64,000 bases of DNA, from the NCBI RefSeq assembly GCF_015070875.1, contig NZ_JADDIV010000003.1, positions 682,001 through 746,000 on the forward strand, given 5' to 3'. Source of the DNA: Ramlibacter pallidus (GTDB lineage Bacteria > Pseudomonadota > Gammaproteobacteria > Burkholderiales > Burkholderiaceae_C). Position 1 is the first letter of the stretch. Each line of letters begins with the position of its first letter. Position numbers and translations under genes: made by a program. Below are positions 8,418-16,506 of this stretch, in pieces. The notes under the pieces are model-generated. The model ran no database searches, was not told where the DNA came from, and saw only the letters and a list, made by a program, of their open reading frames with translations.

Positions 8418-8744
8418 ATGGAAAGGATCTCGGGCCCCGTCAACGGGTTCTATCTCGCGGCCTACGCGGCACCGAACGCCGACGGCGACGCGTTCTGCAG
8501 CTACGCGAAGGTCTGCTGGACGAAGCCGGAGAGCTACTGGGACGCCGACTGCGCCTTCAAGATCTTCGGCGGCGAGCACCACCACGACGCGGAAAGCGCC
8601 CTGGCCGCCGTGGCCCATGACGCGCGCAACGAGATCACCTGCCTGCCGCGGCATGCGCGCTCCCTCGCCGAACAGCGCCAGCGCGACCAGATCCCGATCC
8701 CGCGGCTGTTCGTCACGTCCTTCTTCCGGCACCGGCTCACCTGA
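8418..8744 (+). CDS. hypothetical protein
   Basis: 108 residues, not recognised. A GGGAGAG ribosome binding site lies a few bases before the ATG. The sequence is soluble, rich in Ala, His and aromatic residues, with FKIFGGEHHHDAESALAAVA near residues 48-67 and two or three cysteines but no metal-site pattern. It lies between the tartrate dehydratase and the J-domain gene. A TGTAGGAC motif sits 87-94 bases before the start codon. Confidence 0.6.
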   Translation: MERISGPVNGFYLAAYAAPNADGDAFCSYAKVCWTKPESYWDADCAFKIFGGEHHHDAESALAAVAHDARNEITCLPRHARSLAEQRQRDQIPIPRLFVTSFFRHRLT

Positions 8745-8827
8745 GCCGCCGCTGCTGATTTCGTAGCACCGAACCCACACCGGCCGCCCGCATGGACGCT
8801 TTTGCTGGACGCGACGCGGACGAAGCT

Positions 8828-9319
8828 ATGAAAATCGTAGCGATGGCCGCGCCCATGCCCACCTACTACGACGTGCTGCAGGTCGCGCGCGACGCGAGCG
8901 CGGCCGAAGTCCGCACGGCCTACCGCAAGCTCGCGCAGAAGTATCACCCCGACAAGATGCCGGACAACGCGAACGCCGTGCGGGCGATGACCGCCATCAA
9001 CGCCGCGTACGAGGTGCTCTCCGACCCGCACCGCCGCGCCGAACACGACCTCTGGATCCGCCGCGCCGAGCGCACGCGCCAGCCGCTGCCGCCCGTCCCG
9101 CAGGGACCGCAGAGCCTGTGGGCCATCCTCCATCCCGCCACCAGCTGGCCGTGGTACCTGCTGTCCGCCACGGTGCTCGGCGCTTTCGGCACGGTCGCCA
9201 CGGCGGTGTACCTCACCGCCATGCCGGCGCGCGCTGCACCGCTGCCCGCCGCCACCACGCCCACCGCGGCGGCGTGCCAGGCGGCCCCCGCACCCAAGCA
9301 CTGCGCCCCCCGCTCCTGA
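8828..9319 (+). CDS. J-domain protein with one membrane segment
   Basis: 163 residues from the ATG at 8828. The J domain is at about residues 12-67, with helix II YRKLAQKYH followed by the HPD motif (40-42) that stimulates DnaK ATPase. A single transmembrane helix follows (WYLLSATVLGAFGTVATAVYL, about 116-136), then an Ala/Pro-rich tail with two cysteines. It lacks the G/F and zinc-finger regions of DnaJ, so it is a type III co-chaperone with a local role at the membrane. ATGs at 8792, 8843 and 8855 are alternative starts; none has a strong ribosome binding site. Confidence 0.78.
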   Translation: MKIVAMAAPMPTYYDVLQVARDASAAEVRTAYRKLAQKYHPDKMPDNANAVRAMTAINAAYEVLSDPHRRAEHDLWIRRAERTRQPLPPVPQGPQSLWAILHPATSWPWYLLSATVLGAFGTVATAVYLTAMPARAAPLPAATTPTAAACQAAPAPKHCAPRS

Positions 9320-9440
9320 TCCATGGCAGAGGCGCACGGCGCAGGCCGGACGCCACTGACGGGCAGATACGCAGCGCGCCGATGCCGCGCCGGCCCGCGA
9401 GGCCGCACCTTGTCTTCATCCCAAGGACAAGGAGCGACAC

Positions 9441-9926
9441 ATGCAACGCAAGACTCTGCTGGCCGCCGCCCTCGCCGGTGGCGCACTGATGGGCCTTTCC
9501 TCCGTGGCCAGCGCCGCGCCGGCCATCGTGGCGTCGGCTTCGGCACCCAGCCACATCATCGTGCAGGCGCCGCCGCCGCCGGTGTTCGAGAACGCACCCG
9601 CGCCGCGGGCAGGCTGGGTCTGGGCGCCCGGTCACTACGAGTGGCGCGACGGCCGCTACGTGTGGATGAGCGGCCGCTGGATCGAGGACCGCCCGGGCTG
9701 GGAGTGGCAGGAAGCGCGCTGGATGCAGCGCCCCGACGGCTCCTGGTCGCTGGTGGGCGGCCAGTGGATCCGCAGCGACAACGTGACCTACGACGACCGC
9801 GACCGGCGCGGGCCCAACGGCGACATGGACCGTGACGGCGTGCGCAACGCGGACGACCGGGACCGCGACGGGGACGGCGTCGCCAACCGCGACGACGACT
9901 TCCCCAACAACCCGAACCGCAGCTGA
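9441..9926 (+). CDS. secreted YXWGXW-repeat protein with Asp-rich calcium-type tail
   Basis: 161 residues. A signal peptide ends near residue 26 (SVASA). Residues 50-110 contain repeated aromatic units (GWVWAPGHYEWRDGRYVWMSG, then GRWIEDRPGWEWQEARW) of the YXWGXW/BcpO type. The C-terminus has DRDRRGPNGDMDRDGVRN and DRDGDGVANRDDD, which look like thrombospondin type 3 calcium-binding repeats. AAGGAG precedes the ATG. It is probably an envelope protein of unknown role. No partner genes are evident. Confidence 0.75.
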   Translation: MQRKTLLAAALAGGALMGLSSVASAAPAIVASASAPSHIIVQAPPPPVFENAPAPRAGWVWAPGHYEWRDGRYVWMSGRWIEDRPGWEWQEARWMQRPDGSWSLVGGQWIRSDNVTYDDRDRRGPNGDMDRDGVRNADDRDRDGDGVANRDDDFPNNPNRS

Positions 9927-9942
9927 CGCCCGGTGCGCCGCG

Positions 9943-10407
9943 TCAGGGGTTGATCTCCGGCCGGCGCATCCACGCGTCCAGTTTCTCGAAGGTCAGCGTC
10001 CAGCCATGGGCGTGGCCTTCGCGCGCGGCGCGGTCGAAGAAGCGCTCGTGCCGGAAGTCGAGGCGCGTGCCGCCGCCGTCGGGGTGCAGTTCCACCGTGA
10101 CGAGCGACACGCGGTCCGGCGTGCTCTGCCAGGCCCAGGTGAACACGAGGCGCCCGTGGGGCACGACCTCCTGGTATTCGCCGGCGACCTCGTGCTCCTC
10201 GCCGTCGGGCGTGCGGAAGCGGATGCGGTAGCTTCCGCCGCGCCGCACGTCCATGTCCGCCCGCAGCACCGAGTCCGGTTCGCCCGGACCGAACCAGGCG
10301 CTCAGCGCTTGCGGGTCCGTCCAGGCGCGCCAGACCCGCTCCGGGGCGGCGGGGTAGCGGCGGGTGATGCGGAGTTCGGGCCTTTCCTCGAGCCGGCCGG
10401 TTTCCAT
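9943..10407 (-). CDS. SRPBCC (AHSA1-like) domain protein
   Basis: 154 residues. ELRITRRYPAAPERVWRAWT followed by a WFGPGE-type segment is the AHSA1/START-like signature of a small hydrophobic-ligand-binding fold. Members commonly accompany ArsR regulators. The ATG at 10407 lies inside the ArsR gene, giving an overlap of 106 bases. An earlier in-frame start would add unrelated residues. It is the last gene of a four-gene minus-strand operon. The ligand is unknown. Confidence 0.82.
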   Translation of the reverse strand: METGRLEERPELRITRRYPAAPERVWRAWTDPQALSAWFGPGEPDSVLRADMDVRRGGSYRIRFRTPDGEEHEVAGEYQEVVPHGRLVFTWAWQSTPDRVSLVTVELHPDGGGTRLDFRHERFFDRAAREGHAHGWTLTFEKLDAWMRRPEINP

Positions 10408-10739
10408 GGCTGCACTTCCTCCTCGTGGTACAGGTAGCGCCCCAGCGCATCGAGCCGGGCATTCCAGAACTTCTCGTAGTGGGCCAGCCACATGGCGGCA
10501 TCCTCCAGCGCACCCGGCGCGAGTTCGCAGCGCACGGTCCGGCCCTCCTTCGCACGCACCAGCAGCCCGGCATCCTCCAGCACGCGCAGGTGCTTCATGA
10601 AGCCGGGCAGCGACATGCCGTGCGGCTGCGCGAGCTCGGTGACGCTCGCCGGTCCCCGCGTCAGCGTGTCGATCACGCCGCGCCGCGTGGCGTCGGAGAG
10701 GGCCCAGAAGACCTGGTCCAGGACGGCGTCGTCGGCCAT
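10302..10739 (-). CDS. ArsR family transcriptional regulator
   Basis: 145 residues. A winged helix-turn-helix covers residues 8-85 (LDQVFWALSDATRRGVIDTL, then SVTELAQPHGMSLPGFMKHL and LEDAGLLVRAKEGRTV). There is no cysteine metal site, so it belongs to the metal-independent ArsR group usually paired with SRPBCC proteins. The last 35 residues are low complexity and overlap the SRPBCC gene. It probably represses its own operon through the AT-rich direct repeat at 11702-11728. Confidence 0.85.
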   Translation of the reverse strand: MADDAVLDQVFWALSDATRRGVIDTLTRGPASVTELAQPHGMSLPGFMKHLRVLEDAGLLVRAKEGRTVRCELAPGALEDAAMWLAHYEKFWNARLDALGRYLYHEEEVQPWKPAGSRKGPNSASPAATPPPRSGSGAPGRTRKR

Positions 10740-10752
10740 CGCAGCGGCCCGC

Positions 10753-11151
10753 TCAGGCCTGTGGCCGCGGCAGGGGCTGCAGCAGGCTCAGGCGGTTGCC
10801 CTCGGTGTCGATGAATGCGACGTACTGGCCGATGCCGGGGATCTCCATGGGCGTGCCCAGGACCTCCCCGCCCGCCTTGTCCACCGCCTGCATCGAACGG
10901 CGGATGTCCGCCACGCCGATGACCACCGACGGATGCTGCCCGGGCATGTCCGGGGAACGAGGGAAGAAGCCGCCGTTGATGGCGCCGCGCGGCGCATCCG
11001 GCACCGCGTCGGCCTCCGCGGTGGTGGCCAGCACGTAGCGGCCCATGTCCTCGCCGAGCCTCTGCAGCTTCCAGCCGAACACGGCCTCGTAGAAGCGCGC
11101 GATGCGCCCCGCGTCGTCGTACGGCATCTCGAAATGAACCACGGGATCCAT
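10753..11151 (-). CDS. VOC family protein (glyoxalase-like)
   Basis: 132 residues. It starts with a strand (VVHFEMPYDD) followed by ARFYEAVFGWKL and ends with YVAFIDTEGNRLSLLQP, the two beta-alpha-beta-beta-beta units of the vicinal oxygen chelate fold. It probably binds a small substrate with a metal. It sits between another VOC gene and the ArsR gene with gaps of about 12 bases, so all four genes are likely one transcript. The substrate cannot be named. Confidence 0.8.
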   Translation of the reverse strand: MDPVVHFEMPYDDAGRIARFYEAVFGWKLQRLGEDMGRYVLATTAEADAVPDAPRGAINGGFFPRSPDMPGQHPSVVIGVADIRRSMQAVDKAGGEVLGTPMEIPGIGQYVAFIDTEGNRLSLLQPLPRPQA

Positions 11152-11162
11152 GGGTGGCCTCC

Positions 11163-11663
11163 TCACTTGCCTTCGTGCGCCCGCTTCAGGGCGGCGATGT
11201 CCAGCTTCTTCATCTGCAGCATGGCGGCGAAGGAGCGCTCCACTTTCGCGGGGTCGGGGTCCACGAGGTACTGGAGCATTTCCTGCGGCACCACTTGCCA
11301 GGACACGCCGAACCTGTCCTTCAGCCAGCCGCATTGCTGCGCCCGCGGGTCGCCGCCTTCGCCGAGGCGGCTCCAGAAATGATCGATCTCCTGCTGGTCC
11401 TCGCACATCACCTGCAGCGAAAGCGCCTCGTTGAACGTGAAGACGGGCCCGCCGTTCAGCGCGGTGAAGCGCTGGCCGGCCAGCTCGAACTCCACGGTCA
11501 GCACCGAGCCCGCCTCGCGGCCGTGGATCTCGCGCCCGGCCTTCGGGTAGCGCGTCACGAGGTGGATGCGCCCGCCGGGAAACACCCCGGTGTAGAAGCG
11601 CGCGGCCTCCTCCGCCTGGTGGTCGAACCAGAGGCACGGGACGATCTTGGAAACGATCTGCAT
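11163..11663 (-). CDS. VOC family protein, PhnB/3-demethylubiquinone methyltransferase-like fold
   Basis: 166 residues. KIVPCLWFDHQAEEAARFY and FTFNEALSLQVMCEDQQEID followed by WLKDRFGVSWQVVP define the PhnB-type VOC subfamily, often annotated as 3-demethylubiquinone-9 methyltransferase although no methyltransferase domain is present. The start at 11663 has an AGGAG site six bases upstream; an ATG 15 bases earlier is less likely. It is the first gene of the ArsR/SRPBCC operon. Confidence 0.82.
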   Translation of the reverse strand: MQIVSKIVPCLWFDHQAEEAARFYTGVFPGGRIHLVTRYPKAGREIHGREAGSVLTVEFELAGQRFTALNGGPVFTFNEALSLQVMCEDQQEIDHFWSRLGEGGDPRAQQCGWLKDRFGVSWQVVPQEMLQYLVDPDPAKVERSFAAMLQMKKLDIAALKRAHEGK

Positions 11664-11701
11664 GGGATCTCCTGTCATGGCAGCCGCCTCGCGGCGGCCC
11701 C

Positions 11702-11728
11702 TTTAGTTAACCGACAGGTTTAGTTTAA
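11702..11728 (-). promoter_or_regulatory. putative promoter/ArsR operator with AT-rich direct repeat
   Basis: TTTAGTTAA (11702-11710) is repeated as TTTAGTTTAA (11719-11728), 17 bases apart, in an otherwise GC-rich intergenic region just upstream of the VOC/ArsR operon. TTAAC-type elements of this kind fit ArsR operators of SRPBCC-linked regulators. The assignment is inferred from position and composition. Confidence 0.4.
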
Positions 11729-11781
11729 GCGCACGCGTCCGGCTGTCAAGCGAGGGACGTAACGGACCGTGAGCCCGGCCG

Positions 11782-12252
11782 TCAGGGCGCGCCGAGGCCC
11801 GTCGCCTGCCTGGCGTGGAGCTTGGCGGCGATGTATTCGCCGTGGGTGACGTGCAGCAGGCCGGCCACCTTGGAGATCACGTGGTTCTCGTTCTCGCCGA
11901 GCGCGCCGTCGGCATAGGCCACCAGCCACATGAACTCGATGATGCGCACCTTCTGCGGCTGGCTGAAGCGCTCGTTGAGGGTGGAGGTGAAGGCGAAGAA
12001 GTCGTTGGCGGCGCGCGCCTTCTCCTCCGCGATCTCCATCAGCCGCGCCAGCTCGTCGGGACTGAGCGTGAACTTGCGCCGCAGCGCGGCCAGCACCGCT
12101 TCGCGTTCGGCGGGTGCGACATCGGGCTCGGCCCGCATCACCTCCACCAGCAGCACGGCGGTGGCGAGTTGCAGGGCGTGTTCCTCCTCGGCCGCGCTGG
12201 CGGGCGTGGCGGGAACGAGCGAATCGAAAAGGTCCTTCAGGGCGCGCAGCAT
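11782..12252 (-). CDS. TerB-like domain protein
   Basis: 156 residues, all helical. ALQLATAVLLVEVMRAEPDV at 25-45 and IEFMWLVAYADGALGENENH at about 105-124 are the two acidic helix pairs of the TerB/COG4103 family. That family is named for tellurite resistance but is mostly of unknown function, and the acidic residues may bind metal. The start is four bases past the stop of the acyl-CoA dehydrogenase gene, so the two are probably translated from one message. Confidence 0.8.
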   Translation of the reverse strand: MLRALKDLFDSLVPATPASAAEEEHALQLATAVLLVEVMRAEPDVAPAEREAVLAALRRKFTLSPDELARLMEIAEEKARAANDFFAFTSTLNERFSQPQKVRIIEFMWLVAYADGALGENENHVISKVAGLLHVTHGEYIAAKLHARQATGLGAP

Positions 12253-12256
12253 CGCC

Positions 12257-13420
12257 CTATTTTGCGCCCAGCCCCATGGCCCGCGTGATCACTTCCTTCA
12301 TGATCTCGTTGGTGCCCCCATAGATGCGCTGGACCCGGGCGTCGGCGTATGCGCGCGTGATGGGGTATTCCCACATGAAGCCGTAGCCGCCGTGCAGCTG
12401 GACGCATTCGTCCATCACCTTGCACTGCAGGTCGGTCGTCCAATACTTCGCCATGCTCGCGGTCGCGGTGTCCAGCCTGTCCTGCAGCACCAGTTCCAGG
12501 CACTTGTCGACGAACACGCGCGCGACCTGCACTTCGGTCTGCATCTCGGCCAGCTTGTAGCGGGTGTTCTGGAAGGCGGCCACCGGCTGGCCGAACACCC
12601 GCCGGTCCTTCACGTACTGCACGGTCCAGTCGATCGCCGCCTGGGCCGAGGCGACCGCCGTGACGGCGATCTGGATGCGCTCCCAGGGCAGCTGCTCCAT
12701 CAGGCAGATGAAGCCGCGGTTGCGCATGGCCTCGCCCCCCAGCAGGTTCTCCGCGGGCACGCGCACGTTGTCGAAGAACAGCTCCGACGTGTCCTGCGCC
12801 TTCAGGCCCAGCTTCTTCAGCCGCTTGCCCTTGCTGAAACCCGGCATCCCCTGCTCCACCAGCAGCAGGCTGGTGCCCTTGGCGCCCGCGGCCGGGTCCG
12901 TCTTGGCGACCACGACCACCAGGTCGGCATGCCAGCCGTTGGTGATGAAGGTCTTGCTGCCGTTCAGGAGGTAGCTGCCGTCGGCCTGCAGGAGCGCCGT
13001 GGACCGAATGCCCTGCAGGTCGCTGCCCGCCGCGGGTTCGCTCATGGCGATGGCACCGACCATCTCGCCGCTGGCGAGTTTCGGCAGGTAGCGCTGCTTC
13101 TGCGCTTCCGTACCGTAGTGCAGGACGTACGGCGCCACGATCTCGCTGTGGAGGCCGAAGCCGACGCCGCTGAAACCGCCGCGTGCCAGTTCCTCCATCT
13201 GGAGCACGGAATAGAGCTTGTCGACACCGGCGCCGCCGTAGGCCTCCGGCATCGTGGGACAGAGGTAGCCGTTGGCCCCTGCCTTGCGCCAGAGCTCGCG
13301 ATCCACGTAGCCGGCCTCCTCCCACGCCTCGTGGAAGGGCGCGACTTCCTTGTCGACGAACTTGCGGAAGGCGTCGCGGAACGCCTCGTGGTCGGGAGAG
13401 AAGAGCGTGCGGTCGATCAT
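12257..13420 (-). CDS. acyl-CoA dehydrogenase
   Basis: 387 residues, normal length. The N-terminal helical domain is followed by the FAD/substrate signature AIAMSEPAAGSDLQGI (about 133-148) and the C-terminal signature QLHGGYGFMWEYPITRAYAD. RIYGGTNEIMKEVITRAMG includes the glutamate at the position of the catalytic base in short- and long-chain enzymes. It oxidises an acyl-CoA to the 2-enoyl-CoA and passes electrons to ETF. It is not next to the beta-oxidation genes at 15.3-18.7 kb, but they are divergent within 2 kb. Confidence 0.9.
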   Translation of the reverse strand: MIDRTLFSPDHEAFRDAFRKFVDKEVAPFHEAWEEAGYVDRELWRKAGANGYLCPTMPEAYGGAGVDKLYSVLQMEELARGGFSGVGFGLHSEIVAPYVLHYGTEAQKQRYLPKLASGEMVGAIAMSEPAAGSDLQGIRSTALLQADGSYLLNGSKTFITNGWHADLVVVVAKTDPAAGAKGTSLLLVEQGMPGFSKGKRLKKLGLKAQDTSELFFDNVRVPAENLLGGEAMRNRGFICLMEQLPWERIQIAVTAVASAQAAIDWTVQYVKDRRVFGQPVAAFQNTRYKLAEMQTEVQVARVFVDKCLELVLQDRLDTATASMAKYWTTDLQCKVMDECVQLHGGYGFMWEYPITRAYADARVQRIYGGTNEIMKEVITRAMGLGAK

Positions 13421-13661
13421 GGGAGGTCCGGATGCGTGGGAGCGGCCGCGACGGCGGCGCGTGCGCGACGGACTTTAGCGGATGTTCCCGCACGGTCGAG
13501 CTGCGGAGCTTCGCCCGCGTGCACGCCACCCGCGTGCGATCGGCGCAGGCCCGCAGCTACCGGGGCAAACCCTGAGTGGCGTTTGCCACCAAGGCGTCAC
13601 TGCGACGAGAAATGAACTGCTACAACGTCGATCCGCATTACCCAAACAGGAGACAAGACAG

Positions 13662-15167
13662 ATGAAGCTCGCGACCCGTCCGTTGGTTCCCTTTCTTCTG
13701 ACCGCCTTCACGGCCGCCGTGCTGACCGCCTGCGGCGGCGGCGGCGACGACGGCGCCACCCCGATCGCGCAACCGGAGGCGACGCGCGCGCAGGACACCC
13801 GCACGAGCTTCGCGGTCGTCCCGTTCGACAACACCACGGCCTATCCGGACTACGAAGCCGGTGCCGGCGGCAAGGCGAGCTTCACGGCCCTGGCCGGGAC
13901 CGACACCGACCGCTGGACGGGCACGCTGGGCGGCGCCGGCTACCGGGTCGAGGTGCCGCGCAACTGGAACGGCAAGCTGGTGATGTATGCCCACGGCTAT
14001 CGCGGCACGGGCGACGCCCTCACGGTGTCCAACCCCAGCGTGCGCAAGTACCTCATCGACAACGGCTACGCCTGGGCGGCCTCCAGCTATTCGAAGAACT
14101 ACTACGACGTGCGCGCCGGCGTGGAGGACACCAACGCGCTGGCGAACGCCTTCCAGCAGATCGCGCGGAACAACGGCCGCCTGCTGGCGACGCCGACGAA
14201 GGTCTACATCACCGGCCACTCGATGGGCGGGCATATCGCCGCCGCGGCGGTCGAGGCGGAGACCATCGCCACGGCCAACAACGTGGTGCGCTATGCCGGC
14301 GCGGTCCCGATGTGCGGCGTGACCGGCGACATGGCGCTGTTCGACACCTTCACCGCGATGCAGGTGGCGGCCCAGGCGGTCGCAGGCGTGCCGAACCATC
14401 CGCTGACGCGATGGAACGAGATCGCCGCGGACGTGAACGCGAAGCTGTGGCTGACGGCGCCCGGCGCGGGATCGCCGATCGTGCCGACCCCTGTGGAAGG
14501 CGAGCGCTTCGTCAGCATCGTCAAGAACCTTACCGGCGGCGAGCGGCCGCTGTTCCGCCTGGCGCTGCAGCGTGGCGGCTCCTTCCCGTCGGCCTACGGC
14601 ACCTTCGGCGGCGACGGCACGGTGACGGGCATCCTGAACTCCTGGGGAACGGACACGAGGGCGTTCACCTACACGATCGACGGCGACACGGTCAACACCA
14701 GCGCCATCAATGCCGCGGCGCAGAAGGTCTCCGAGACGCCCGACGCGAACCGCCTGCGGCGCGACGGCCTGCGCTGGGTGCCGCAGGTCAACGGCGAGTT
14801 CAGCGTGCCGGTGGTGGCGATCCACACGCTGGGCGACCTGTTCGTGCCGTTCAGCATGATCCAGGCCTACCGCCAGCGCGCCGAGGCCGAGGGCAACGGG
14901 GGCCGCCTGGTCACGCGTGCGATCCGCGGCATCAGCCACTGCGACTTCACGGTCAGCGAACAGGTCGAGGCGGTGGACGCGATGCTCAAGTGGGAAGGCG
15001 GCGGCGCCAAGCCCACGGGTGACGACGTGACCACCGCTGCCACGGTCGCGGCCCCCACGTATGGCTGCACGCACACCCGCGCGGCCGTGGGCGGCACCGA
15101 CACCGGCACGACGGTCGCCCTGCGCAACCTGATCGGCCTGGCCGGCGGCGCCTGCCCCGCCCCCTGA
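13662..15167 (+). CDS. alpha/beta-hydrolase lipoprotein
   Basis: 501 residues. A lipoprotein signal ends in LTAC (C24), so the protein is lipid-anchored, followed by a Gly/Asp linker. The alpha/beta-hydrolase nucleophile motif GHSMGG places the serine at 187. Later, HTLGDLFVPF offers the acid and ISHCDF the histidine of the triad. LVMYAHGYRG precedes the oxyanion region. It is probably an esterase or depolymerase-like enzyme at the outer membrane. The substrate is unknown. An ACAGGAG site supports the ATG at 13662. The 240 bases upstream show no gene. Confidence 0.8.
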   Translation: MKLATRPLVPFLLTAFTAAVLTACGGGGDDGATPIAQPEATRAQDTRTSFAVVPFDNTTAYPDYEAGAGGKASFTALAGTDTDRWTGTLGGAGYRVEVPRNWNGKLVMYAHGYRGTGDALTVSNPSVRKYLIDNGYAWAASSYSKNYYDVRAGVEDTNALANAFQQIARNNGRLLATPTKVYITGHSMGGHIAAAAVEAETIATANNVVRYAGAVPMCGVTGDMALFDTFTAMQVAAQAVAGVPNHPLTRWNEIAADVNAKLWLTAPGAGSPIVPTPVEGERFVSIVKNLTGGERPLFRLALQRGGSFPSAYGTFGGDGTVTGILNSWGTDTRAFTYTIDGDTVNTSAINAAAQKVSETPDANRLRRDGLRWVPQVNGEFSVPVVAIHTLGDLFVPFSMIQAYRQRAEAEGNGGRLVTRAIRGISHCDFTVSEQVEAVDAMLKWEGGGAKPTGDDVTTAATVAAPTYGCTHTRAAVGGTDTGTTVALRNLIGLAGGACPAP

Positions 15168-15189
15168 GCGCCAGCGAGAGGAGGCACGA

Positions 15190-15221
15190 GGGCCCGGCCG
15201 GACAGCTGTCCGGCCGGGCCC
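15190..15221 (+). terminator. perfect-palindrome terminator after the lipoprotein hydrolase
   Basis: A perfect 32-base palindrome (two 16-base arms, no loop bases beyond the dyad) starts 22 bases after the hydrolase stop and is followed by a short T-containing run (TTGTCCTT). It separates the hydrolase from the thiolase operon. Confidence 0.7.
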
Positions 15222-15296
15222 TTGTCCTTCCGGGGCCGGGCCGCGTGCACGCGCGCCCCCTGTCCCTATACTGGCCGTGACCCTCGAGGAGATGAC

Positions 15297-16499
15297 ATGG
15301 AAGCTTTCGTATACGACGCGATCCGCACGCCGCGCGGCAAGGGCAAGAAGGACGGCAGCCTGCACGAGGTGAAGCCCGTCAACCTGCTGGCCGGCGTGCT
15401 GGCCGAACTGCAGCGGCGCAACGACTTCGACACGGGCCAGGTGGACGACGTCGTGATGGGCGTGGTCTCGCCGATCGGCGAACAGGGCTCGGTGATCGCC
15501 AAGGTCGCGGCGCTCAAGGCCGGCTGGGACTGGCGCTGCTCCGGGGTGCAGCTCAATCGCTTCTGCGCTTCCGGCCTCGAGGCCGTCAACATGGCGGCGC
15601 AGAAGGTGCGCTCCGGCTGGGAGGACCTGGTCGTGGCCGGCGGCGTCGAGAGCATGAGCCGCGTGCCGATCGGCTCCGACGGCGGCGCCTGGGCGCAGGA
15701 CCCCGAGACGAATTCGGCCACGGCGTTCGTGCCGCAGGGCATCGGCGCCGACCTGATCGCGACGCTGGAAGGCTTCCGCCGCGAGGACGTCGACGCATTC
15801 GCGCTGGAATCGCAGAAGCGCGCCGCTCGGGCGCGCGAAGGCGGCTTCTTCGCCGGGTCGGTGGTGCCCGTCAAGGACTTCCTGGACCAGACGATCCTGG
15901 CCGAGGACGAGTTCATCAAGCCGCACACGACGATGGAAGGGCTGGCCTCGCTCAAGCCGGCGTTCGAACAGCTGGGCGCCATGGGTTTCGACCAGGTGGC
16001 GATCGGCCGCTACCCCCAGGTGGAGCGCATCGCTCACGTCCACCATGCGGGCAATTCCTCCGGCATCGTCGACGGCGCCGCCGCCGTCCTCATCGGCAGC
16101 GAGTCCGCGGGCAAGACGCACGGTTTCACGCCGCGCGCGCGCATCGTGGCGGCGGCGCTGTCCGGCGCCGACCCGACGATCATGCTCACGGGCCCGATGC
16201 CCGCCGCCCGCAAGGCACTGGCCAAGGCCGGCCTGACCATCGACCAGATCGACCTGTTCGAGGTGAACGAGGCGTTCGCCGCGGTGCCGATGAAGTTCAT
16301 GCGCGAGATGGGCGTGCCGCACGAGAAGGTCAACGTGAACGGCGGCGCGATCGCCATGGGCCACCCGCTGGGCGCCACGGGCGCCATGCTCCTGAACACG
16401 CTGATCGACGAACTGCACCGGCGGCAGCTGCGCTATGGCCTCGCCACGCTGTGCGTGGGCGGCGGCATGGGCATCGCGACCATCGTCGAACGCGTCTGA
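15297..16499 (+). CDS. acetyl-CoA C-acyltransferase (thiolase)
   Basis: 400 residues. The nucleophilic cysteine is C90 ([12 protein letters not shown]). GGVESMSR, the histidine in [16 protein letters not shown] and the second cysteine in LCVGGGMG complete the thiolase active site. It cleaves 3-ketoacyl-CoA with CoA, as the beta subunit of a beta-oxidation complex with the FadJ-like protein seven bases downstream. GAGGAG lies just before the ATG, and a TATACT box at 15267-15272 could be the -10 element. Confidence 0.9.
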   Translation: MEAFVYDAIRTPRGKGKKDGSLHEVKPVNLLAGVLAELQRRNDFDTGQVDDVVMGVVSPIGEQGSVIAKVAALKAGWDWRCSGVQLNRFCASGLEAVNMAAQKVRSGWEDLVVAGGVESMSRVPIGSDGGAWAQDPETNSATAFVPQGIGADLIATLEGFRREDVDAFALESQKRAARAREGGFFAGSVVPVKDFLDQTILAEDEFIKPHTTMEGLASLKPAFEQLGAMGFDQVAIGRYPQVERIAHVHHAGNSSGIVDGAAAVLIGSESAGKTHGFTPRARIVAAALSGADPTIMLTGPMPAARKALAKAGLTIDQIDLFEVNEAFAAVPMKFMREMGVPHEKVNVNGGAIAMGHPLGATGAMLLNTLIDELHRRQLRYGLATLCVGGGMGIATIVERV

Positions 16500-16506
16500 G
16501 GCCGCC

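Noticed and set aside
7560..8780. Minus-strand open frames across the tartrate dehydratase gene
   Set aside because: The plus-strand enzyme is conserved at its active site; the opposite frames are Arg/Pro-rich with no recognisable domain.
13421..13661. Possible small gene between the acyl-CoA dehydrogenase and the lipoprotein hydrolase
   Set aside because: Short frames exist on both strands but none has a ribosome binding site with a plausible composition; the stretch more likely holds the two divergent promoters.
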